A program made the translations under genes and the position numbers. From Melioribacter roseus (GTDB lineage Bacteria > Bacteroidota > Ignavibacteria > Ignavibacteriales > Melioribacteraceae), in contig DYLN01000014.1 of assembly GCA_020722085.1 (NCBI GenBank), positions 1 through 44,955 on the forward strand: DNA of 44,955 bases. Direction: 5' to 3'. The notes below the pieces were generated by a model. That model ran no database searches, was not told where the DNA came from, and worked only from the letters and a program-made list of their open reading frames with translations. The stretch's first letter is position 1; each line of letters begins with the position of its first letter. Below, in pieces: positions 37,334 through 44,955 of this stretch.

Positions 37334-37996
37334 ATGTTTATTGACGAACAGTTGAAAAGCGAACTCAGCAAAATACTTTCGGTGCTTAAGAAAAATGTCA
37401 AGCTGATATTTTTTCATCAGGAATTGGAATGCCAATATTGTAAAGAAACAAAGCAAATCTTAAGTGAATTAGTTGAAATTTCTGACAAACTTTCTTTAGA
37501 AGTTAAAAACTTTGTGATAGATAAAACAGAAGCGGAAAAATATGGGATTGATAAAATACCGGCGACAGTTATTTTAGATGAAAACGATACCGATTACGGA
37601 ATAAAATTTTACGGTATTCCCAGCGGTTATGAGTTTTCTTCTTTGCTTGAAGATATTAAAATGCTCGGCACCGGAAATTCCGGCTTGCCAAAAGCTGTAG
37701 AAGATGAAGTAAAAAAAATTGATTCCGAAGTGCACATGCAGGTATTTGTTACGCCTACATGTCCGTATTGTCCCACAGCAGTTTTGGCAGCACATAAATT
37801 TGCATTTGTTAACAGCAAAATAAAAAGTGATATGGTAGAAGCGACCGAATTTCCTTATCTGTCACAAAAATATAACGTGCGCGGCGTGCCGAGAACAGTT
37901 ATAAACGAAACAACTTATCTTGAAGGAGCAGCGCCGGAACAAATGTTTCTTCAAAAAGTTAAAGAGGCAATTACTCAGGAAATTAAAACCGTATGA
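37334..37996 (+). CDS. Protein disulfide oxidoreductase / glutaredoxin-like protein with two thioredoxin folds
   Basis: Two CxxC motifs, 'LECQYCKETKQ' and 'TPTCPYCPTAVLAAHKFA', each in a thioredoxin-like context ('IDKIPATVI', 'VRGVPRTVI'). Confidence 0.88.
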   Translation: MFIDEQLKSELSKILSVLKKNVKLIFFHQELECQYCKETKQILSELVEISDKLSLEVKNFVIDKTEAEKYGIDKIPATVILDENDTDYGIKFYGIPSGYEFSSLLEDIKMLGTGNSGLPKAVEDEVKKIDSEVHMQVFVTPTCPYCPTAVLAAHKFAFVNSKIKSDMVEATEFPYLSQKYNVRGVPRTVINETTYLEGAAPEQMFLQKVKEAITQEIKTV

Positions 37997-38229
37997 AATT
38001 AGATAAAATTTTTTTTGCAAAAAGAATTTTGCCGGTTGCAGCCGGAGCTGCAATAGGTTATGCGTATTATTATTTTATAGGATGTTATAACGGTCAATGC
38101 CCGATCTCCGGCAACCCATACATAGCCACTTTATATGGTGCAGTTGTCGGTGCGGTTTTAGCATTCCCAGGCTTTAATAAAAAATCAAAAAAAGTTGAAG
38201 ATGAAAAAAGTAATAACAAAGGAAATTGA
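37993..38229 (+). CDS. Small membrane protein, DUF6132-like
   Basis: 'VAAGAAIGYAYYYFIGCYNGQCPISGNPYIATLYGAVVGAVLAF'; 4-bp overlap with the upstream CDS. Confidence 0.7.
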   Translation: MKLDKIFFAKRILPVAAGAAIGYAYYYFIGCYNGQCPISGNPYIATLYGAVVGAVLAFPGFNKKSKKVEDEKSNNKGN

Positions 38230-38425
38230 GATCGAAGATTTGGTTGCACAACTTCCGTCTTCTGTAACTTATTTAATGGAAAAGGGAATTAGATGTTTAG
38301 TATGCGGCGAGCCTATTTGGGGCACACTTGAAAATGCTGCCAAAGAAAAGAATTTTTCGGAGGCGGAAATAAATACCTTTGTCGAAGAATTAAATAAATT
38401 ATATATTGAAAGCGAAAAAAGTTAA
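38201..38425 (+). CDS. DUF1858-like small protein with CxxC
   Basis: 'LVAQLPSSVTYLMEKGIRCLVCGEPIWGTLENAAKEKNFSEAEINTFVEELN'; overlaps the upstream CDS. ORF-track start is 38195. Confidence 0.7.
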   Translation: MKKVITKEIEIEDLVAQLPSSVTYLMEKGIRCLVCGEPIWGTLENAAKEKNFSEAEINTFVEELNKLYIESEKS

Positions 38426-38457
38426 CTGATTATCTCAATAAGAAAGCAGGAATAAAA

Positions 38458-39066
38458 ATGGCTCAAAAAAATAATAGGAATAATGCAGGTAAAATAGAGC
38501 AGAAAACTGGTTTGACAAAAAAACAGAGAGGTTATATCTATACTGGCATTTTCATCGGGCTGGTTGTGCTTCTCTTTATTTTTAATAATACAAATTCCGA
38601 ACCTCAGCAAGGTCCTTATCCGCCGAATTATGTCCCCGCTGATGTACAGCAAAAAACTGTTTTAGCGCCGGACTTTATGCTGCCGACTACCGACGGTAAA
38701 ACTCTTAAACTTTCCGACTTAAAAGGAAAAGTTGTAATAATAGATTTCTGGGCTACCTGGTGCCCGCCGTGCCGGAAAGGAATTCCCGATTTGGTTGACT
38801 TAAAGAAAAAGTTCGGCAAAAAGGGGTTAGAAATTGTCGGCGTTTCTGTTGATCAGGATACTAAAGATCAGGTCGTTCCTTTTATGAAAGAATATGGAAT
38901 AAATTATCCAATTGTTTACGGCAATACAAATGTTTACCGCGCTTACGGCGGTATTGAGGCAATTCCCACTACCTTTATTGTAGACAAAACAGGCAAGATA
39001 GTTGCGGGTTATCAAGGCTTGACTTCAAAATCGGTCTATGAAGCTCACATTAATAAGTTATTGTGA
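38458..39066 (+). CDS. TlpA-family membrane-anchored thiol:disulfide oxidoreductase
   Basis: N-terminal TM helix; 'APDFMLPTTDGKTLKLSDLKGKVVIIDFWATWCPPCRKGIPDL...GIEAIPTTFIVDKTGKIV'. Confidence 0.93.
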   Translation: MAQKNNRNNAGKIEQKTGLTKKQRGYIYTGIFIGLVVLLFIFNNTNSEPQQGPYPPNYVPADVQQKTVLAPDFMLPTTDGKTLKLSDLKGKVVIIDFWATWCPPCRKGIPDLVDLKKKFGKKGLEIVGVSVDQDTKDQVVPFMKEYGINYPIVYGNTNVYRAYGGIEAIPTTFIVDKTGKIVAGYQGLTSKSVYEAHINKLL

Positions 39067-39136
39067 AAGAAAAGCTGTGTAATTTGCATATAGGTAAACC
39101 GCAAGAACGCGAAGAGAAATAAAAAATTAGTAATTC

Positions 39137-39321
39137 ACATTACGCAGAATGTTAATTGGAATTGCCACGAGCTTTAGCTCGTGGATTAATGAACACCCAA
39201 AAGACGGCTTTAGCCACATTAATTACGAAAAATGGTGCTAAAGCCCGAAATTTTGTCTTAATTTGGTTCCCGACATAAATGTCGGCGCTATTAAATAACT
39301 ACCATTGCGTAAGGTGAGTTA
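39137..39321. repeat. 185-bp MITE/REP-like multi-hairpin element, copy 2
   Basis: Matches 5184-5368 with no indels and one mismatch (39245 C versus 5292 A). TIR-like TAATTCACATTACGCA (39131) against TGCGTAAGGTGAGTTA (39306-39321). Confidence 0.9.
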
Positions 39322-39390
39322 GTAAAAACTTGGCGTGCTTGCGGTAAAAAATAAAAATTTAGTTATGCAGCCTGCTGCCCATAAACTTTT

Positions 39391-39741
39391 TTAATGATGA
39401 TGCTCAAAATCCTGATGCAGATTTCCTTTCACATCAAGATATTCGCCTAACCGAAGCAATAGATCCCACGAATAAATTCCATGGTCGTGTCCGTCTTTCC
39501 ATTTTATCTGTATTGCATAATTTCCGACTTGTTCAATTTTTTCGATTTCGTATTTACCGGCTTTATCAGCGCCGGCTGGCGGGGGATCATAATGTTTCCA
39601 TAGAATTGTTTCGCCCTTATTGCCTGCGTCGGGAGATTCATCTCTCAAAAACTTTAACGGATATTTATGAATTTTACCGTCATCCCAAAATATTTCGAGA
39701 TACTCTTGTTTGTGTAATTTTATTTTTTTGGGTAAAGCCAT
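39391..39741 (-). CDS. DUF971-like protein
   Basis: 'LEIFWDDGKIHKYPLKFLRDESP...IEKIEQVGNYAIQIKWKDGHDHGIYSWDLLLRLG'. Confidence 0.85.
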   Translation of the reverse strand: MALPKKIKLHKQEYLEIFWDDGKIHKYPLKFLRDESPDAGNKGETILWKHYDPPPAGADKAGKYEIEKIEQVGNYAIQIKWKDGHDHGIYSWDLLLRLGEYLDVKGNLHQDFEHHH

Positions 39742-39789
39742 AATTTTTTTCTTGCTGCTGTATTTGATAAAAACCAGTATTCAAAATTA

Positions 39790-40656
39790 TTAATTACCAA
39801 GGATAATTGGCAGTCCTTCTTTGCCGGAACCAATCACAATTATTTTGGAATTCTGTGAACTTGCAAGTTTTTCTGTCGCTTCAATTCCTTTCCATTTTAA
39901 GAGCTGCTCGCTTATACCTTTAGAAACAATATCCTGAAAATCGGCGATGCCTTTTGCTTCAATTCTTTTGCGGTCTGCTTCCTGAGTTTCTTTTTTCAAA
40001 ACAAATTCCATTCTTTGACTTTCCTGTTCTGCTTTCAATTTTTCTTCGATTGAAGCAGTTAAACCTTCGGGCAGAATAATCTGGCGCAGCGGTGCAGATT
40101 CAATTAAAATTCCTCTTGGTCCTACGAGTTTTTCCAATTCGTCTTTCATTTCATGTGCAAGCTGCTCACGCGAAGCAGTATATAGGGCTTTCGCTTCATA
40201 TCTTGCTGTTATTCCCCTTACGACAGAACGGAACTGTGGGGTCAATATTATTTCACCATAATTTTCTCCCACCGTTTTATAAATCTTTGAAGCATTTTCC
40301 GGATCGAGGCTGTAGAGCAGACTTATCTCAAGTTGTATACTCAAACCTTCTTTTGACGGCACCGTCATTACTTCCTTAATTTCCTGTGTTTTGATGCTAA
40401 ATTTAACAACATTTGCCATAGGGTTTACAAAATTAACGCCCGACTTCAAGGTGTTATCACTCACCATTCCCAGAAAATCTACTACACCTACATTTCCTGC
40501 TGGAATCACAGTAAAAAACTGGATAAGCGCAACAACTCCGCCAGCCACGATGCCGATTAATGAAAATCTGGCTTCAGGGAATCTTCCTTTTCTTCTGGAA
40601 TCCCTGTAAACAAAAAAAGAAACAAGCACAATAATTAATGCAATGATAAATAACAT
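39790..40656 (-). CDS. Prohibitin/SPFH (Band 7) family protein
   Basis: N-terminal TM; 'VVDFLGMVSDNTLKSGVNFVNPMANVVKFSIKTQEI...ITARYEAKALYTASREQLAHEMKDELEKLVGPRGILIESAPLRQIILPEGLTASIEEKLKAEQESQRMEFVL'. Confidence 0.92.
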   Translation of the reverse strand: MLFIIALIIVLVSFFVYRDSRRKGRFPEARFSLIGIVAGGVVALIQFFTVIPAGNVGVVDFLGMVSDNTLKSGVNFVNPMANVVKFSIKTQEIKEVMTVPSKEGLSIQLEISLLYSLDPENASKIYKTVGENYGEIILTPQFRSVVRGITARYEAKALYTASREQLAHEMKDELEKLVGPRGILIESAPLRQIILPEGLTASIEEKLKAEQESQRMEFVLKKETQEADRKRIEAKGIADFQDIVSKGISEQLLKWKGIEATEKLASSQNSKIIVIGSGKEGLPIILGN

Positions 40657-40730
40657 ATTTCCTCCACCTATTTAATCGTAATAAAATTTACCTAAAAGAT
40701 ATAAAAGAAGATAACGCAATTCTAAACATA

Positions 40731-41471
40731 TCAGAACTGTTCAACTTGTGTTTTAGATATTGTTCGTTTTAAAATAGAACCGATGGCAGTGAGTATTAAA
40801 ATTTCACCAAGAGAAAAAAGATACCAATTAAAAAATTCCGGTTTATAATTTGAAATAATTTTCAAAAAACGCTCGTTCTTTGCAAGCGAAAAGAAGTTTG
40901 GTAAGAATCCTCCGTCAATAATAATAACCATAAAATCCCAGATGTAAGTACAAAAAATTATAAAAGCACCGCCGATAAACATTATCCAATCATATTTTTT
41001 TATTTTTATTTGATAACTGCTTTCCTGAAAATAGACTAAGATAACAGCAAAAAGAATCATTGTTATTGAATTAATTACAGGTGCAAGAACTGGTCCAAGC
41101 CATGTAACGGGGATCAGGAATAAAACATCCCACGTAAGAAATGATGGGGGCCAGTTTAAAAAAAGTTTTAGTCCTGTATAATAAAAAATATCCCACACGC
41201 CGAAGCAGAAAAGAAAATAGGCAAATCTTTGGAGAGAATTTTTGCCGGCAATAATACCAATCGAAATGAGCATGACAATTGTAGAAGCCTCTCTTATCAA
41301 TTCAATTGAGAACAAGTTTTCGGGAAACATAGCCAGAGGAAAATGAAAACCGTCAGGATAGTAAAGTGCTCTTATGTACACAACAACAATTGCTTCTAAT
41401 AGTCCCATTGCAATTGAGAAAATTACTGTCCAGAAAAAAAGGTGATATGATTTTGTTATAAAACGATTCAT
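40731..41471 (-). CDS. Polytopic membrane protein of unknown function
   Basis: Several hydrophobic segments ('WTVIFSIAMGLLEAIVVVYIRALYY...'). Confidence 0.65.
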   Translation of the reverse strand: MNRFITKSYHLFFWTVIFSIAMGLLEAIVVVYIRALYYPDGFHFPLAMFPENLFSIELIREASTIVMLISIGIIAGKNSLQRFAYFLFCFGVWDIFYYTGLKLFLNWPPSFLTWDVLFLIPVTWLGPVLAPVINSITMILFAVILVYFQESSYQIKIKKYDWIMFIGGAFIIFCTYIWDFMVIIIDGGFLPNFFSLAKNERFLKIISNYKPEFFNWYLFSLGEILILTAIGSILKRTISKTQVEQF

Positions 41472-41586
41472 GTACCAAACAGTTTTTTGCTGTGAATTTT
41501 TTCCAAGAGACCTTTCTTGTGAAATAATATACTCAAGTTGTTATGTAAAAAAGTCAAGAGCTTGAGTAAATCGAAGTAAAAGGAAG

Positions 41587-42897
41587 TCATACTACCATCT
41601 TAACCGCTTTAATTAATTTTGGTTTTTCGGGCTTAGCTGCAGATAATTTAACCGCATGAGTAATGCGTTTTTTAACTTCTTCGAGCTTTCCTTTTTTGTC
41701 GGTAAATATTTCGGCAATTTTATCGCCTTTATTTAATTTGTCGCCGATCTTCGGATAAAAAATTATTCCCGCTTTCGGATCTATCTTATCTGTTTTTGTA
41801 AAACGTCCCGCACCCAATTCAACAGAAGCAATTCCAATTTCATAATTGTTTACTTCGAATAAATAGCCGTTTCTTTCAGCAGTAATAACTTCGCTGTATT
41901 TCGGTTTAGGATATTTATCAGGCTTTTTAAGAAAAGAAACATTGCTGCCCTGCAGTTTTGCAATCTGCAAAAACTTATCAAATGCTTTTCCGCTTTTAAT
42001 CATTTCTTCTGAGATTTCAATTCCTTCTTTGAGCGAGCCGGCTTTGTTGCCGAGAAAAATCATTGCTCCGGATAAATTGAGAGTTAATTCGAGAAGGTCT
42101 TCTACTTTTTCGCCCTGCAATACTTTTATCGATTCATACACCTCGAGCCAGTTGCCGATGTAGTTCCCGAGAGGTTGACTCATATCGGTAATAAATGCAA
42201 TTACTTTTTTGTTGAATGAAACGGCAGTGTTAATTAGCGAGCCTGCTAATTCCTTTGCGTCGGAAAATTTTTTCATGAATGCACCTGAGCCGGTTTTTAC
42301 ATCAAGCACCAAAGCGTCAATTCCTTCAGCGAGTTTTTTGCTCATTATGCTTGCAGTAATTAACGGAATTGATTCTACAGTTGCAGTTACATCCCGCAAA
42401 GCGTAGATTAATTTGTCTGCCGGTGCGATATCTTTTGTCTGTCCGATTAAGACCGCACCGCATTTTTTAAGAACCGATTTGTATTCGCGCAGGTTAAGAT
42501 TAGTTCTGAATCCCGGAACAGCTTCAAGCTTATCTAAAGTTCCGCCGGTGTGACCCAATCCACGACCGCTTATCATCGGCACTTTTACTCCTGCTGCAGC
42601 AGCAATCGGAGCTAAGATCAAAGATGTTTTATCGCCTACACCCCCTGTAGAATGCTTGTCAACTTTTAATCCTGGAATTTCCGAAAGACTTAAAACCTTT
42701 CCGCTGTAGAGCATCGCTTTTGTTAAAGCAGAGGTTTCCTGTTTATCCAATCCGTTAATAAAAGCTGCCATTAAAAAGGCGGAGAATTGATAATCGGGAA
42801 TTTTTCCTTTGGTATAGCCCGAGACTAGAAAATCAATTTCTTCGTATGAGAGTTTTTCGGCTTCTCTTTTTTTGCGGATAAGTTCAACAGTGTTCAT
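41587..42897 (-). CDS. deoA: Pyrimidine-nucleoside / thymidine phosphorylase
   Basis: 'LKVDKHSTGGVGDKTSLILAPIAAAAGVKVPMISGRGLGHTGGTLDKLEAVPGF' signature. Confidence 0.95.
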   Translation of the reverse strand: MNTVELIRKKREAEKLSYEEIDFLVSGYTKGKIPDYQFSAFLMAAFINGLDKQETSALTKAMLYSGKVLSLSEIPGLKVDKHSTGGVGDKTSLILAPIAAAAGVKVPMISGRGLGHTGGTLDKLEAVPGFRTNLNLREYKSVLKKCGAVLIGQTKDIAPADKLIYALRDVTATVESIPLITASIMSKKLAEGIDALVLDVKTGSGAFMKKFSDAKELAGSLINTAVSFNKKVIAFITDMSQPLGNYIGNWLEVYESIKVLQGEKVEDLLELTLNLSGAMIFLGNKAGSLKEGIEISEEMIKSGKAFDKFLQIAKLQGSNVSFLKKPDKYPKPKYSEVITAERNGYLFEVNNYEIGIASVELGAGRFTKTDKIDPKAGIIFYPKIGDKLNKGDKIAEIFTDKKGKLEEVKKRITHAVKLSAAKPEKPKLIKAVKMVV

Positions 42898-43046
42898 ATA
42901 CTTTAGTCTTGTGAGTGATTATTTTTTTGCAAAATAAAATTAAAGAATATTTATCAGACTGTAGAAATGAATTAATTGAATTTAAGAACCTATTTCCATA
43001 TTATTCTTAAGAAGATTATACATTCACTTAATTAAACGAGGGAATT

Positions 43047-44300
43047 ATGTTTGATTCCAATTACAGATTTACTTGTGTAGACCGTTTCCTAAAATATGTT
43101 AAATATCATACAACATCTCTTGAGGATTCACCAACTTTCCCCAGCGACCCAAAGCAGCTTGAGCTTTCTAGAGTATTAACCGAAGAATTAAAGGAAATTG
43201 GTTTGAAAGATGCCGAAATGGATCAATATGGTTATGTTATGGCAACACTTCCTTCAAACTCAGATAAAAAGAATGTTCCTGTCATCGGATTTATTGCTCA
43301 TGTTGATACTTCACCGGCAGTAACCGGCGCTGGCGTAAATCCGGTTATTCACAAGAATTATCAGGGCGGGGATATTGTTCTTCCCAGAGACAAATCAAAA
43401 GTTATTGATGCTGCGGGCAACCCTGAGCTTAAAGACATGATTGGTTTCGACATTATAACTACGGACGGTACAACTCTTTTAGGAGCTGATGATAAAGCTG
43501 GTGTAGCGGAGATTATGGATGCGGTAAATTATTTGATGAAACATCCGGAAGTAAAACACGGCACAATAAGGATTTGTTTTACACCCGATGAAGAAGTCGG
43601 CAGAGGAACCGAAAAATTTGACGTGCAGAAGTTTGGTGCAAAATATGCCTACACAATAGATGGTTCATCACTTGGAGAAGTAGAAACGGAGACTTTTAGT
43701 GCGGATGCAGTTGTTGTAAAATTTCACGGGAAGAATGTTCATCCGGGTTACGCAAAGGGTAAGATGGTAAATGCAATGAAAATTGCTGCACACTTTATTG
43801 AAATGCTTCCTAAAGATAAATTATCTCCCGAAACAACTGAAAAGCGCGAAGGGTATGTTCATCCTGTTTCATTGGAAGGAAATGAAACATTGACAACAGT
43901 TAAATTTATTATCAGAGATTTTGAAGCAGAAAAATTAAAAGAGTATGAAAATTTCCTTAAAAATTTGGTTGATAAAGCCGTAAAAGATTACCCGGGCTCT
44001 TCATTTGAATTTGAGATAATAGAACAATACAGAAATATGAAATATGTTTTAGATCAGCATCCTCAGGTAGAAGCTTATGCAATTGAAGCTCTGAACAGAC
44101 TAAATATAAAACCGATTAAATCTTCTATCCGCGGTGGCACTGACGGATCAAGATTAAGTTACATGGGTCTACCTACGCCAAATCTTTTTGCCGGCGGTCA
44201 TAATTTTCATGCTTATACAGAATATGTAGCAGTTCAGGATATGGAAATGGCTGTTAAAATGATTGTAACACTTGCCCAGGTTTGGGAAGAGAAATCGTAA
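43047..44300 (+). CDS. pepT: Peptidase T (tripeptide aminopeptidase, M20B)
   Basis: 'IGFIAHVDTSPAVTG', 'TTLLGADDKAGVAEIM', 'CFTPDEEVGRGTEKFDV', 'RGGTDGSRLSYMGLPTPNLFAGGHNFHAYTEYV'. Confidence 0.96.
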   Translation: MFDSNYRFTCVDRFLKYVKYHTTSLEDSPTFPSDPKQLELSRVLTEELKEIGLKDAEMDQYGYVMATLPSNSDKKNVPVIGFIAHVDTSPAVTGAGVNPVIHKNYQGGDIVLPRDKSKVIDAAGNPELKDMIGFDIITTDGTTLLGADDKAGVAEIMDAVNYLMKHPEVKHGTIRICFTPDEEVGRGTEKFDVQKFGAKYAYTIDGSSLGEVETETFSADAVVVKFHGKNVHPGYAKGKMVNAMKIAAHFIEMLPKDKLSPETTEKREGYVHPVSLEGNETLTTVKFIIRDFEAEKLKEYENFLKNLVDKAVKDYPGSSFEFEIIEQYRNMKYVLDQHPQVEAYAIEALNRLNIKPIKSSIRGGTDGSRLSYMGLPTPNLFAGGHNFHAYTEYVAVQDMEMAVKMIVTLAQVWEEKS

Positions 44301-44306
44301 GCCATT

Positions 44307-44723
44307 TTAATCAAAATTAACAGCCGCCTTTTTTTTGCGGGCATTATCAAGACTCCAAATGCCGGCTCCGTGTGCTGCCATGAACAAAAACGTAAAACAA
44401 TAGAAAACGGCAAGTTCTCCTCCGTTATTGATAGGGAAAAATCCGCGTGTTGCATGTTGTGTAAAATAGGCAACAGCCATTTCTCCACTTGAGATAAATG
44501 CTGCCCAGTTGGTTTGCCATCCTATAATTATCATCAATCCTGCTATTGTTTCAATTACAGCGGCAAATAGAAGAAGAAAATTATCTGTTGGCATAGCACC
44601 TGTGAGCATAGCGTTGGCTTTTTGAATTCCATGACTTATGAACAGAATACCGACAACAATTCTCATAACGGCATAAATTTCATTAATATATTTTGAAAGT
44701 GCCTGAAATTTCATAACTGCCAC
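44307..44723 (-). CDS. DoxX family membrane protein
   Basis: 'VMRIVVGILFISHGIQKANAM...LLLFAAVIETIAGLMIIIGWQTNWAAFISSGEMAVAYFTQHATRGFFPINNGGELAVFYCFTFLFMAAHGAGIWSLD'. Confidence 0.92.
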   Translation of the reverse strand: MAVMKFQALSKYINEIYAVMRIVVGILFISHGIQKANAMLTGAMPTDNFLLLFAAVIETIAGLMIIIGWQTNWAAFISSGEMAVAYFTQHATRGFFPINNGGELAVFYCFTFLFMAAHGAGIWSLDNARKKKAAVNFD

Positions 44724-44829
44724 CTTTCTTTTTGATGATACGATAGATTGTCATAAGTACATTTTAAATATAAATTACCCAACGAATTTTAGTAAAGGCA
44801 ATTAGTTGAACCCATAAGCGAATTTACGC

Positions 44830-44955
44830 TTATTTCAGCAAGCTCAGTTTCGGATCGTAATCCAAATGAAAATGAAATGAAGGAAATTTACCGGGGAGGT
44901 GAGTGATTTGATAAACAAGTACGCCGATTGAAATTCTATCTATCCAAGATGAAAG
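44830..44955 (-). CDS. C-terminal part of a CDS running off the window
   Basis: Open minus-strand frame '...SSWIDRISIGVLVYQITHLPGKFPSFHFHLDYDPKLSLLK*' continuing to the window edge. Confidence 0.4.
   Translation of the reverse strand, partial: LSSWIDRISIGVLVYQITHLPGKFPSFHFHLDYDPKLSLLK

Noticed and set aside
1-44955. CRISPR arrays, rRNA, tRNA, prophage or intact IS transposase
   Set aside because: No regularly spaced direct repeats, no recognisable tRNA/rRNA sequence and no transposase/integrase/phage structural ORF were seen. The short repeats found are palindromic and not array-like.

Overview
This is an AT-rich bacterial chromosomal window, most like a Bacteroidota/Ignavibacteriota-type genome. 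That lineage guess rests on a T9SS C-terminal sorting signal ('YPN..PFNPTTQIKF...ASGIYLYTLTSGKVTISKKMLLVK'), a PorV/PorQ-like protein, and many TPR and beta-barrel envelope proteins. It was not checked against any database. About 35 intact CDSs are supportable. Recognisable genes include NAD salvage (pncA-like/pncB), class II and class I fructose-bisphosphate aldolases side by side, aat, gpmA, a TonB receptor, rseP, dxr, carB/carA, an RlpA-like lipoprotein, a thiol-redox cassette (PDO / DUF6132-like / DUF1858-like / TlpA-like), an SPFH protein, a pyrimidine-nucleoside phosphorylase, pepT and a DoxX protein. I saw no rRNA, tRNA, CRISPR array or intact transposase. The most interesting signals are not ordinary genes. 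(1) A 185-bp multi-hairpin element is present twice (5184-5368 and 39137-39321, one mismatch), is MITE/REP-like and has imperfect terminal inverted repeats. (2) A 28-bp palindromic insertion sits inside the T9SS sorting-signal linker; excising it in silico restores the reading frame. (3) Two tandem hairpins ending in a perfect 10-bp terminator stem lie in the divergent carA/rlpA intergenic region, suggesting an unannotated RNA or leader. (4) Three hairpins at the left edge share a GTA loop but have different, still-paired stems. (5) A decay zone at 14.4-20 kb holds a deleted metallo-hydrolase, a multiply broken T9SS cargo gene and a chemotaxis-receptor remnant. (6) A toxin-antitoxin pair has a toxin that appears frameshifted at its C-terminus.
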